From Verrucomicrobia bacterium UBA4286 (lineage in GTDB: Bacteria > Verrucomicrobiota > Kiritimatiellia > RFP12 > UBA1067), in NCBI GenBank assembly GCA_002395905.1, contig DGVK01000189.1:1-15331 (forward strand): a stretch of DNA of 15,331 nt, given 5' to 3'. Under the pieces are notes generated by a model that saw only the letters and a list, made by a program, of their open reading frames with translations, ran no database searches and was not told the origin of the DNA. Below, in pieces: positions 7,127-15,120 of this stretch (the first letter of the stretch is position 1; every line of letters begins with the position of its first letter). A program made the position numbers and the translations under genes.

Positions 7127-7339
7127 GTGAAGCGTAGAAAACTATATGCTGCAATTGTGCGTATGCTGATCGCCTGTTCTTTCGCCGCGCTCGCCGCCCT
7201 CGGGCTAGACAAGATCGCGGACGCGCTCTTCGCGGCGAACGACGCCGCGCATGACGCGATGACGGCCCGCCGCGACGAACGCGGCGCCGGAACCCAACGG
7301 GGTCGCATCCGTTTCGTAAACCACTTGCGCCACTTCTGA
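7127..7339 (+). CDS. Possible 70-residue membrane peptide, GTG start
   Basis: The ORF starts with a GTG 7 bases after the -10 element and encodes a basic N-terminus (MKRRKLY), one hydrophobic segment (residues about 7-27, AAIVRMLIACSFAALAALGL) and an Arg/Ala/Asp-rich tail ending NHLRHF. It stops 16 bases before the next ATG, and the SD of the next gene lies just past its stop. I do not recognise it. It could be a single-pass membrane peptide, a leader peptide for the surface-protein gene, or chance coding potential in a 5' leader. A perfect hairpin, CGCCGCG-ACGAA-CGCGGCG, lies at 7268-7286 within it, without a T-run. Support is its placement at the predicted transcription start and its signal-like sequence; no SD is possible if the message is leaderless. 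Confidence 0.4.
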   Translation: MKRRKLYAAIVRMLIACSFAALAALGLDKIADALFAANDAAHDAMTARRDERGAGTQRGRIRFVNHLRHF

Positions 7340-7341
7340 AC

Positions 7342-7347
7342 AAGGAG
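7342..7347 (+). promoter_or_regulatory. Ribosome binding site of the beta-strand-repeat protein gene
   Basis: AAGGAG lies 8 bases before the ATG at 7356. It decides this start over in-frame ATGs at codons 9 and 14 and contrasts with the SD-less or leaderless starts of several neighbouring genes. Confidence 0.7.
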
Positions 7348-7355
7348 AGAAAAAC

Positions 7356-10300
7356 ATGAAGGAAAAGACAACTCACAACATGGCAAATCGTCACATGTCG
7401 GAGACACGCCGCATTTTTCTGGCGGCGTCACTTCTCGCCGCCACAGGCGCATGGGCGGACAACTGGCTCTGGACAGGCGCAACGGACAACATCTGGAGCA
7501 CAGACGCCAACTGGAGCAAAGACGGCAACAACAATGTCAATCGCAAATTCGAGGAGGCGTCTTTCAGCGAGAAGTTTAAGACGGATTACGGCTACCGCGT
7601 CCAGTTCACCGGCAATGAGTCGATAAACTGGAAGGCGCACATCCGTACAGGAACGTCGGAGAAGCCTGTCGTATTCTATGCCGACGACCCTTCGCATGGC
7701 CTTAAGGTCAACAAATCGGACGGAGGCTGGTATGTCGGCTACGATGGCTGCGCATCGGGCGAGGCCTGGCTCAAGCTTGAGTCCGGCACCTACGAAACCA
7801 CCGGTTATTGGCAAATCGGCTATACGGACACAGGGCATCTTATCGTCGGCGAAGGCGCGACAGTCAGCGGCACGGACTTCTTTCTCCGAAAAGGTTCTGT
7901 TGTCGTTGATGGCGGAACCGTGACGGTGCCAAGCGGGAACTGGACACGCTTTGGTTCTCATGGTGCCAGCACTCTTAACTTGAACGGCGGCATGTTTGCG
8001 ACCAAGCACATCCACAAGGACGCCAATTCCCCCGTCATCAACTTCAACGGCGGCACGCTTCTGGCGAACGCGACGTACACATCAAACGGCGGGCTGATAC
8101 AGTCCGGGATTGCGGTCAACGTCCTCGCGGACGGCGGCAAGATAGACAATGGCGGATTCGATGTCACGATTAGCGCGGCCATCAACGATGACAGTTCCGG
8201 CGTCCTCACTTTCACCGGCAGCGGTTCGACCACGCTTGCGGCGGACACTCTTAACGGTCTTGATGTCGAGTTGGATGACGGCTATCTGCATATAGCCAAC
8301 GATACCGACATATCCAAGTCTCTGACGGTCAACGGGGGAACGTTCGAATCGGCTGTCAGCACGTGGACGAAAATGTATAGTGGATGCACGTTGAACCTGA
8401 ATGGTGGATGCTTCAAGACAAGGCATATTGAGGGATATGGCGGGACACTCAACTTCAACGGCGGAACGCTTCAGGCGACTGCTTCATATGCCAACGGCCT
8501 TATCGGCGGTAATAGTGTTGCCGTCAACGTCAATGGCGGCACGGTCGATTGCAACGGCTACGACGTCATTATCGTCAGGACTCTTTCGGGGTCAGGCGGC
8601 CTGACCTTCATTGGCGGAAGCACGATCACTCTCAACGGCGACATTAACTACGGCGGCGTTACGGGTGTCGCGCCCGGCACGACGCTCAAGGCAACCGGCG
8701 CAAGAGTTTCGTCGATCCTGTCGAAAGGTGTCGCGCTCGTCGGCGTCCCCGCGCTCAACACGCCATATACGATACTGACCTCCGATGATGATTTGTCCGG
8801 CCTCGCGCTCGGCAACGTGACGTGCCCCATCGCGTCCGCGTTCACGGCTGACTTCGCCAATGAAGGCAAGTCCATAGTCGTTACCGTCACGGCCCTCAAT
8901 CCCGGCTGGTATGTCGGCCCGGCGGACGGCGATTTGAGCGTCGCCGCCAACTGGTCGGATGGCGTTGTGCCGACAACAGGCAATGCCGCGATATCGTGCG
9001 TCACGAAAGCGACGCTGACGAAGGGCGTGTCGTTCGCTCCGACGTCAATTACATTCGGTGCGGGCAGCGCCCCCGTGACGATAATCGGCGACACCGCTTT
9101 CGAGAACGTCACGGAGGTGGTCAGCCTTTCATCGTCTTCGCACACGATAAACGTACCTGTGCGTTTCGTCGGCGACATACAGGTCAAGCAGGCGGCGATG
9201 GCCGAAATTGGCGACCTTGAGAAGCCGCATGTCACGTTCGCCGACGGCGCATATGCCGCTGCGGGCCATGCGCTTGAGAGCGGCAGTTCAGATGCCGTCT
9301 ATTCGCGCTGCATTTTCGGCAAGTACTACCTCGCCTCGACGGCGGCGAATCGCTGGGACGCTTCGTATCAGGGCAGCACAAAGCGCCGCGTCTGCGTTGC
9401 CGACGGCGCAACGCTCTACATTCCGTATGCGGGAGCTTTGAAGGAGCTGTATGTCGGAAAAGGCGCTAAGGTTGATATCGGCGACTGGAATACAGACGCC
9501 CGTTCCTCCTATCAGATTCACGGCGAGATTGTCGCCACGAATCTGATGGAATCGGGTTCTGGCGACAGGTTCATGTCATGGGATCAGGGCACAACCACGC
9601 CGGGCGTATTCAAGTTCGAATCGGTTACGAACGCGATGACGGGTAACTGGTGGGTTCTCGGCGACCAGAATGCGGCGTCCAAGCACGTGTATTATATCGG
9701 TGCGGGTGGTCTGAACTTCTCGGGCACGGCGGCGACGTACTGCATTGGAGCCAACAACAGCGGCAACCATGAGACGATTCGTCCGTGGTATTCCGACTTC
9801 ACCATCGCCGGACGCGGCGACGGTGGTCGCGCGCTTGTGTTTCGCCAGACTGTCGAGTTCTGCACGGACGATGAGAGCGGCGCGGGTCGCACGATAACGA
9901 TAGACACTGTCACGCGGGGGAACACCTCGCCGGCGGTGATCGTCTCCGGTTCCGGAACGCTGAAGGTGAACAGACCGGCCAGCAACGATCAGCATCCGTC
10001 GGTGACGGTGACCGACACTGCGACGCTGGAGTACGCGTCTGGAGCAAAACTCGGCGATGGCACTGTGACGCTCGGCGCGGGCACCACCTTTGCGTTCGCA
10101 AATTCCGGCAGTACGCTCTCGCTCCCCTCGACCATCGTCCTGCCCGACTCTGGCGTTGCGACGCTGCGCATCGACGGCGACCTCCTCAAGAGCGGCGATC
10201 ACACAATTCTCGCCTCCGCACCAGAAGGCGCCGCCGCGCACTTGGCCATTGACCAGAACAGCCTTGCCATCGACGGACGTAAATTTTCACTTGAGGAGAA

Positions 10301-10361
10301 GGATGGCGCACTCGTCCTCAACATCGTCCCAATCCCTGGATTGATGATTATAGTCCGGTAA
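7356..10361 (+). CDS. Large secreted beta-strand-repeat (autotransporter-associated/beta-helix-like) protein
   Basis: A 1001-residue exported protein of unknown precise role. The first 34 residues form a signal peptide (RRIFLAASLLAATGAWA, cut before D35). The mature protein opens with WLWTGATDNIWSTDANW, a motif typical of autotransporter-associated beta-strand repeat proteins in Verrucomicrobiota and relatives. A similar motif (WYVGPADGDLSVAANWSDG) recurs at about residue 518. Gly/Asn/Thr-rich short strands such as LNLNGG and NFNGGTL predict a beta-helix or beta-solenoid. Residues 180-301 and 321-429 are an internal duplication. No catalytic motif, beta-barrel domain or SusD-like feature is visible. 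The C-terminus is PIPGLMIIVR, a short hydrophobic end with a final Arg but not a full PEP-CTERM signal. It is first of a tightly packed set with GH5 and GH106 genes, so surface binding or presentation of the same glycan is a reasonable inference. Confidence 0.8.
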   Translation: MKEKTTHNMANRHMSETRRIFLAASLLAATGAWADNWLWTGATDNIWSTDANWSKDGNNNVNRKFEEASFSEKFKTDYGYRVQFTGNESINWKAHIRTGTSEKPVVFYADDPSHGLKVNKSDGGWYVGYDGCASGEAWLKLESGTYETTGYWQIGYTDTGHLIVGEGATVSGTDFFLRKGSVVVDGGTVTVPSGNWTRFGSHGASTLNLNGGMFATKHIHKDANSPVINFNGGTLLANATYTSNGGLIQSGIAVNVLADGGKIDNGGFDVTISAAINDDSSGVLTFTGSGSTTLAADTLNGLDVELDDGYLHIANDTDISKSLTVNGGTFESAVSTWTKMYSGCTLNLNGGCFKTRHIEGYGGTLNFNGGTLQATASYANGLIGGNSVAVNVNGGTVDCNGYDVIIVRTLSGSGGLTFIGGSTITLNGDINYGGVTGVAPGTTLKATGARVSSILSKGVALVGVPALNTPYTILTSDDDLSGLALGNVTCPIASAFTADFANEGKSIVVTVTALNPGWYVGPADGDLSVAANWSDGVVPTTGNAAISCVTKATLTKGVSFAPTSITFGAGSAPVTIIGDTAFENVTEVVSLSSSSHTINVPVRFVGDIQVKQAAMAEIGDLEKPHVTFADGAYAAAGHALESGSSDAVYSRCIFGKYYLASTAANRWDASYQGSTKRRVCVADGATLYIPYAGALKELYVGKGAKVDIGDWNTDARSSYQIHGEIVATNLMESGSGDRFMSWDQGTTTPGVFKFESVTNAMTGNWWVLGDQNAASKHVYYIGAGGLNFSGTAATYCIGANNSGNHETIRPWYSDFTIAGRGDGGRALVFRQTVEFCTDDESGAGRTITIDTVTRGNTSPAVIVSGSGTLKVNRPASNDQHPSVTVTDTATLEYASGAKLGDGTVTLGAGTTFAFANSGSTLSLPSTIVLPDSGVATLRIDGDLLKSGDHTILASAPEGAAAHLAIDQNSLAIDGRKFSLEEKDGALVLNIVPIPGLMIIVR
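7893..8258 (+). repeat. Internal coding repeat, copy 1 (residues 180-301)
   Basis: The copy reads VVVDGGTVTVPSGNWTRFGS, STLNLNGGMFATKHI, INFNGGTLLANATY and GGFDVTISAAI in order. It aligns segment by segment with 8316-8642 at the protein level, with small insertions. Confidence 0.75.
8316..8642 (+). repeat. Internal coding repeat, copy 2 (residues 321-429)
   Basis: The copy reads SLTVNGGTFESAVSTWTKMY, CTLNLNGGCFKTRHI, LNFNGGTLQATASY and NGYDVIIVRTL, matching copy 1 in order. DNA identity has decayed except in the LNLNGG and FNGGTL segments, so the duplication is not recent. Confidence 0.75.
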
Positions 10362-10368
10362 ATAATTT

Positions 10369-11865
10369 ATGAATAAGACAGTCATATCGTTGCTCTTTGC
10401 GGCAAATGCAATCCTCTCGCTTTCATCGGCGGCGGGCGCCGACCTTAAATGGCAGTGCGGGGCGAACACTCGAATCGAGGGTCGCTTTCTGATTGCCGAG
10501 GTGCCGCAGGGCGAGGAAAAGACTGGTGGCGTCGCCAGCGCCGAAATCGACCTTTCGGAGTGGGACGGCAAGCCCGTCGGCGCTTCGATCGTCGCCAGAG
10601 GCGCTGGCATCGCTAAGCCGCTCAATTGGTACAACGGACTGAAGTTCCAGTTCGAGTACGTGGATGCGGTTACGGGCGAGTGGGCGTATCCGAACACGCA
10701 AGGACGGCTTGGCGACTTCCCCACGCAGACGATTCGCGTGTCCGACCTCGTTTCCGGCGCGAAGCGCAGCAAGGCGCGACTCATGCTTGGGCTTCAGGAG
10801 ACGAGCGGCAAAGTCGCGTTCGACCTTTCGACGCTCCGTATCGGCGAACCGGCTCCGCTTTGGCCAATCACAAACCAGAACCTCAAATGCGAATACAGCG
10901 TCAAGTCCGAAAAACGGCTGCGCGGCGTGATGTCGCCGTCGCAGGACATGACCATCGACGACTTCGACACGCTGCAGTCGTGGGGCGCGACGCTGATCCG
11001 CTACCAGATGGGGCGCAACTGGAATGCGCAGAAGGTTACGCCCGACCTCGGCGAATACGACCGCTGGCTTGACACGCGGCTTGACCATTTCGACACCTTT
11101 GTGCTGCCGCAGGCGGTGAAGCGCGGCATGAAGGTCGTTCTCGACATGCACGAGGCTCCGGGCATGAAGAACGAGTTCAACGAATGGAACATGCTGCACG
11201 ACCCTGCCGTGGCGCGGCATTTCGTAGAAACGTGGCGGCGCATCGCAAAGCGGTTCAAGGGGCGGAAAGGCATATACGGATACGACCTCGTGAACGAGCC
11301 GTTGCAGACTTCCGAGGCGGCGCCGGGGTGCGACTTCTGGACGCTCCAGAAGCGAGCGGCGGAGGCGATTCGCGCAATCGACCCAGACATGCCGATCATC
11401 GTGGAGTGCAACGGCATGGATTCTCCATGGGCGTATGGGTGCTTCTCTCCCCTCGACATGCCGAACATCATCTATCAGGTCCACATGTATCTGCCGCTCG
11501 CCTATACGCACCAAGGCGTGATGTGGAAGCAGGGCGAGCCGCGCGCATATCCAGACGAGGCCAAGGGCTGGAACAAGGAGTATCTGCGGGCGGGGCTGCG
11601 TCCCGTGCGCGAGTTCCAGCTGCGCCACGGCGCGAAGATATTCTGCGGCGAGTTTTCGGCCATTGTCTGGGCGCCAGGAGCGGGAGAATACCTGCGCGAC
11701 TGCATCGACATATTCGAGGAGTACGGCTGGGACTGGTGCTACCATGCATTCCGCGAATGGGAAGGCTGGAGCGTTGAGCGCGAAGGACCCAACCGGCGCG
11801 AGCTTGTACCGTCCGCCGACAATCCGCGAAAGCGAGCGCTGCTGAAAGGACTTCGCGCAAAATGA
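10369..11865 (+). CDS. Secreted GH5-type glycoside hydrolase with N-terminal beta-sandwich domain
   Basis: A 498-residue exported enzyme expected to cleave beta-linked polysaccharide (glucan, mannan or related) by a retaining mechanism. A signal peptide ends near residue 24 (SAAGA before DLKW). Residues about 25-165 resemble a carbohydrate-binding jelly roll. From about 185 the protein is a GH5-like TIM barrel: LIRYQMGRNW, VVLDMHEAPG (H261), YDLVNEP with the likely acid/base E310, YQVHMYLPLAYTHQG, and FCGEFSA with the likely nucleophile E428. A Trp-rich C-terminal segment (CYHAFREWEGWSVE) follows. Both catalytic glutamates are present, so the enzyme should be active; the GH5 subfamily and substrate are not certain. 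The start is 7 bases after the previous stop with no visible SD, and the stop overlaps the next gene by ATGA, so the genes are probably co-translated. Confidence 0.88.
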   Translation: MNKTVISLLFAANAILSLSSAAGADLKWQCGANTRIEGRFLIAEVPQGEEKTGGVASAEIDLSEWDGKPVGASIVARGAGIAKPLNWYNGLKFQFEYVDAVTGEWAYPNTQGRLGDFPTQTIRVSDLVSGAKRSKARLMLGLQETSGKVAFDLSTLRIGEPAPLWPITNQNLKCEYSVKSEKRLRGVMSPSQDMTIDDFDTLQSWGATLIRYQMGRNWNAQKVTPDLGEYDRWLDTRLDHFDTFVLPQAVKRGMKVVLDMHEAPGMKNEFNEWNMLHDPAVARHFVETWRRIAKRFKGRKGIYGYDLVNEPLQTSEAAPGCDFWTLQKRAAEAIRAIDPDMPIIVECNGMDSPWAYGCFSPLDMPNIIYQVHMYLPLAYTHQGVMWKQGEPRAYPDEAKGWNKEYLRAGLRPVREFQLRHGAKIFCGEFSAIVWAPGAGEYLRDCIDIFEEYGWDWCYHAFREWEGWSVEREGPNRRELVPSADNPRKRALLKGLRAK

Positions 11866-14459
11866 ATGCGCTGACTGCGGCTCTTGCCGCGATTGCCGTG
11901 TCTGCTGCGGCGGATACCAGACCTGAGACGTGGTTTCACATCATCGGTGGCAATGCATCGAAGGAAGGACTCGCCGCCGACATCGCGGCGGTTGCCGAGG
12001 CGGGCATTTCGGGAATATCGCTCTTTCATGGCGGCGGGGATGGAACCGAGTTATGGCCCGGCGTCACGAACGGCATACCGTGCATGAGCGGGAACTGGGT
12101 GGATTTGATCAAGTTCGCCGAGACAGAGTGCCATCGGCACGGGCTCAAGTTCAAGATGCAGAACTGTCCGGGCTGGTCGATGTCTGGCGGACCGTGGATC
12201 ACGCCCGACCGCGCGATGAGGAAACTCGTCTGCTTCGAGCCCGGCAGGAAGCCGAAGTTCGACGCTGACGACGACTACTGCGAGATAGGCGAGGTGGAGT
12301 TTCCTGTCGAGGCGGAAGATGCAGGTGTCGTGCGGTCACTTACGGTTCCCGCGCCGAGCCAGCTGAACCACGACTGGAGCTTTGAGCCGGGCGTCGTATT
12401 CGAGGTGTGGTCTTGCGGGAAGAAGGTCATCGAGCGGGAGTGTCCTGTCGGGACGTGGGCGGATACGTTCGGCGGGCCGGGGCTGGAGATGACGTTTGAT
12501 GTCGGTGCGCTGCCGCGAGACGGTCTGGAGCTGCGGACGCGGGCCGTGCACGACATGAAGCCGTTCGAGCCGGTCTGGTCGCCGGCGCACAGGCTCGACA
12601 ACTGGCAGGCGAAGGCGGGACGCACCCTGCGCAGGTTCGAGATGTCCACGAACGCCGCGCCGGTTCGCGCCGCCGGAAAGAAGAGGCTTGTGTTCGGTCA
12701 CGTCAACATGAAGCGCAGGAACCATCCCGCGCCGCCGGAGGCGACGGGTTGGGAATGCGACAAGATGGATCCGCGCGGCTTCGAGGCGAACTTCGCGGGC
12801 TATATCGGGCGGCTCGTGGAGGCGGGCGTGAAGGTGGATGGCATCCTTGTCGACAGCTGGGAGTGCGGAAGCCAGTCCTGGACGTGGAGGATGGAAGACG
12901 AGTTCAGACGGCGCACAGGCTATGCGCTCAGGCCGTGGCTTCCCGCGCTCTTCGGCTACATCCTCGGCAGCGAGGTCGAGACCGAGAAATTCCTCCTGGA
13001 CTGGCGAAACGTCTGTTCGCGCCTTGTTGAGGAGAACTACTACGGCGCGATTGCGCGACTTGCGCGGGAGCACGGCATGTCCGTCGTGTACGAGACGGCG
13101 TTCGGCGACGTGATACCGGGCGACATCATGCGCTTCTGGAAGTACGCCGACGAGGCGATGTGCGAGTTCTGGAACCCGCACGACAACAACGGTTTCGTCG
13201 GCAGCTTCGACTTCAAGCCGATTCTCCCCTGTGCGTCCGCCGCGCACATCTACCGCAAGCGCCGCGTGAGCGCCGAGGCGTTCACGAGCTTCGAACTGAC
13301 GTTCGACGAGAACTTCAAGGACTGGAAGAAGGTCCTGGACGAACATTATGCGAGGGGCGTCACGCACATCGTCTACAACACCTTCACGCACAACCCGGTA
13401 ATTGGAGGGAAGCCGCCGTCTTCAAGTTACGGCGACGCCATCGGCTCGCCGTTTCTGCGCGAGCAGACGTGGTGGCCGTACCTGAAACATTTTTCGAAGT
13501 ACATCGAGCGGTGCGGACGCGAACTGGAGCGCGGCGTTCCGGCGGTTGACATCCTAATGTACCTCGGCGACGACGTGAACCACAAGCCGTCGGAAAGCAA
13601 ACTTCTTTTCGGTGGCCGCTACAAGTACGACTACCTCAATAACGATGTGCTGATGAACGCGCTGGACGTGACGGACGGACGGCTGGCGATAGGTGCGTGT
13701 CAAGGCTGCGAGCCGCAGACGGATTCGCCGACATACCGCGTCCTGTGGATTCCTGAGGGGACGTTTCTGCTTCCGGCGACTGAAGCGAAGATTGCGGCAC
13801 TCGCGGCGAAGGGAGCGCGCGTGGTGCGCGGCGATTTCGAGCCGGACTGGCCGTCGCCTGTAAAGGCGATGCTTGGCATCGAACCATCAACCTTGCGCGG
13901 ATGGTATCAGCGTCGCGACGGCGACGAGGACATCTTTTTTGTAGTGGAGGAAGACGGGCGCTCCGCGTTCCATCGCGTCAAAAACGGTGTCTGCACGGTG
14001 CTTGATCCCGTCACTGGTGTAGAGCACAGCCCTGATGTGTGGCGGGATATGCAGAAGCCGGATGCAAACGCCGTCGGCATTGAACTTAAGCCCGTCGAGG
14101 ACTATCCCGTGCGAGTGACAAAGCGCATATACGAGGGAACGGTCGGAATTGAAAACGCGGCATTGGAAGTTCGCCTTGATCTTGGAAAGGTGCGCGACTG
14201 GGCGACGGTGTATGTTGACGGGCGAAAGGCTGCCGACCTGTGGTGTGAGCCGTACGCATGCGACATTGCGCCGTATGTGAAGCCCGGACGAAACGCCTCC
14301 ATCCGCGTGGAAGTCACATCTACATGGTACAACGCGCTTGTGGAGGACGCGAACCTCCCGGAGAAAGACCGCCGGACATGGACGAAGTTCGGACCGAAAC
14401 CGGGCGCACAGTACCATGAAGCAGGTTTCATCGGCCCCGCGATCATACGTGAGCGCTGA
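11862..14459 (+). CDS. Secreted GH106-family glycoside hydrolase (alpha-L-rhamnosidase family)
   Basis: An 865-residue exported enzyme. A short signal peptide (MNALTAALAAIAVSAAA) precedes the opening motif WFHIIGGNASKEGLAADIAA, a variant of the GH106 entry motif. Further family features are KMQNCPGWSMSGGPWI, the SWECGSQSWTWRMEDEFRRR and TGYALRPWLPALFG pair, VVYETAFGDVIPGDIM and the AMCEFWNP segment. The C-terminal part holds a galactose-binding-like sandwich (LDLGKVRDWATVYVDGRKAA, LWCEPYACDIAPYVKPG, VTSTWYNALVED). Length is within or slightly below the family's usual size. Alpha-L-rhamnosidase activity follows from the family but related sugars cannot be excluded; I did not assign the catalytic residues. 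The entry motif differs from the WWHWMNGN form of the second GH106-like gene at 15121, so the two may have different specificities. The ATG overlaps the GH5 stop. Confidence 0.83.
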   Translation: MNALTAALAAIAVSAAADTRPETWFHIIGGNASKEGLAADIAAVAEAGISGISLFHGGGDGTELWPGVTNGIPCMSGNWVDLIKFAETECHRHGLKFKMQNCPGWSMSGGPWITPDRAMRKLVCFEPGRKPKFDADDDYCEIGEVEFPVEAEDAGVVRSLTVPAPSQLNHDWSFEPGVVFEVWSCGKKVIERECPVGTWADTFGGPGLEMTFDVGALPRDGLELRTRAVHDMKPFEPVWSPAHRLDNWQAKAGRTLRRFEMSTNAAPVRAAGKKRLVFGHVNMKRRNHPAPPEATGWECDKMDPRGFEANFAGYIGRLVEAGVKVDGILVDSWECGSQSWTWRMEDEFRRRTGYALRPWLPALFGYILGSEVETEKFLLDWRNVCSRLVEENYYGAIARLAREHGMSVVYETAFGDVIPGDIMRFWKYADEAMCEFWNPHDNNGFVGSFDFKPILPCASAAHIYRKRRVSAEAFTSFELTFDENFKDWKKVLDEHYARGVTHIVYNTFTHNPVIGGKPPSSSYGDAIGSPFLREQTWWPYLKHFSKYIERCGRELERGVPAVDILMYLGDDVNHKPSESKLLFGGRYKYDYLNNDVLMNALDVTDGRLAIGACQGCEPQTDSPTYRVLWIPEGTFLLPATEAKIAALAAKGARVVRGDFEPDWPSPVKAMLGIEPSTLRGWYQRRDGDEDIFFVVEEDGRSAFHRVKNGVCTVLDPVTGVEHSPDVWRDMQKPDANAVGIELKPVEDYPVRVTKRIYEGTVGIENAALEVRLDLGKVRDWATVYVDGRKAADLWCEPYACDIAPYVKPGRNASIRVEVTSTWYNALVEDANLPEKDRRTWTKFGPKPGAQYHEAGFIGPAIIRER

Positions 14460-14510
14460 TGAAAGGCGAATGAAGCGCACGGTAAGCAGGCGCGACGCTG
14501 TGCTGAGACA

Positions 14511-14521
14511 TTTGGTATAAT
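14511..14521 (+). promoter_or_regulatory. Extended -10 promoter of folE
   Basis: TTTGGTATAAT fits the same TTTGnTATAAT form as the two promoters near 7049-7120. TATAAT (14516-14521) ends 9 bases before the ATG at 14531, so the transcript would be nearly leaderless. No convincing -35 or SD is seen. It lies in the 71-base gap after the GH106 stop, where no terminator hairpin was found. Confidence 0.7.
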
Positions 14522-14530
14522 ACTCACGTT

Positions 14531-15109
14531 ATGCATCAGAAGAAATCAATGCAGCCGAACGAGGCGAAGGTGGCGAAGCTCGTGAAGGAGCTTCTCGTCG
14601 AGCTTGGCGAGGACCCGGAGCGCGACGGTCTCAAGAAGACGCCCGAGCGCGTCGCCCGCTCTCTCGCTTTCCTCACGCGTGGATATCGCCAGGACATCCG
14701 CAAGGTCGTGAACGGCGCGAAGTTCACGAGCGGGACCAACCATATGGTAATCCTGAAAGACATCGAGCTTTACTCCCTCTGCGAGCACCATATGCTGCCG
14801 TTCTACGGCAAGTGCTCAATCGGTTACATATCGCAGGGAAAGGTTCTCGGCGTCTCCAAGCTGGCGCGTATAGTCGACATGTTCGCGCGCCGCCTTCAGA
14901 TACAGGAGCGGCTTACCGAGGAGATTGCAAACGCCGTTATGGAAGAGTCCGGGGCCGAGGGCGTGGGCGTTGTGATCAAGGCAAGACATCTTTGCATGAT
15001 GATGCGTGGTGTTGAAAAGCAGAACTCCGAAATGACGACCTCCGCCGTGCTTGGATCGTTCCGTACGGACGAAAAGGTGCGTCAGGAGTTCCTGTCGCTC
15101 ATCCGCTGA
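14531..15109 (+). CDS. folE: GTP cyclohydrolase I
   Basis: This 192-residue enzyme converts GTP to 7,8-dihydroneopterin triphosphate, the first step of tetrahydrofolate and, in many bacteria, queuosine synthesis; it is cytoplasmic and forms a homodecamer in known members. The core motifs are intact: [12 protein letters not shown], the zinc-binding [10 protein letters not shown] (C84, H87), [31 protein letters not shown] and [10 protein letters not shown] with the third zinc ligand C155. The length is normal for a bacterial type I enzyme. The gene has its own promoter and no SD, and sits between two GH106-type genes with no metabolic link to them. Its stop (TGA 15107-15109) overlaps a possible upstream ATG of the next gene, but the next gene's better start is at 15121. 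Confidence 0.95.
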   Translation: MHQKKSMQPNEAKVAKLVKELLVELGEDPERDGLKKTPERVARSLAFLTRGYRQDIRKVVNGAKFTSGTNHMVILKDIELYSLCEHHMLPFYGKCSIGYISQGKVLGVSKLARIVDMFARRLQIQERLTEEIANAVMEESGAEGVGVVIKARHLCMMMRGVEKQNSEMTTSAVLGSFRTDEKVRQEFLSLIR

Positions 15110-15110
15110 T

Positions 15111-15114
15111 GGAG
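15111..15114 (+). promoter_or_regulatory. Ribosome binding site choosing the start of the last gene
   Basis: GGAG lies 6 bases before the ATG at 15121, immediately followed by a basic, signal-like N-terminus. An in-frame ATG at 15109 that overlaps the folE stop has no comparable SD. Confidence 0.6.
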
Positions 15115-15120
15115 AAAGTC

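Noticed and set aside
7268..7286. Perfect 7-bp hairpin with ACGAA loop upstream of the beta-repeat gene, as a terminator or attenuator
   Set aside because: No T-run follows, and the hairpin lies inside a possible small coding region. It is kept only as a remark in that entry.
7893..8642. Tandem repeats read as a CRISPR-like or DNA satellite array
   Set aside because: The similarity is at protein level within an open frame with diverged codons; it is an internal domain duplication.
10423..11745. Minus-strand frame of 440 codons opposite the GH5 gene
   Set aside because: No recognisable domain or signal; the plus strand carries signal peptide and both GH5 catalytic glutamates.
14460..14510. 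Terminator after the GH106 gene
   Set aside because: No stable hairpin followed by a T-run could be found in this gap; partial complementarity between AGCGCAC and nearby bases is too weak.
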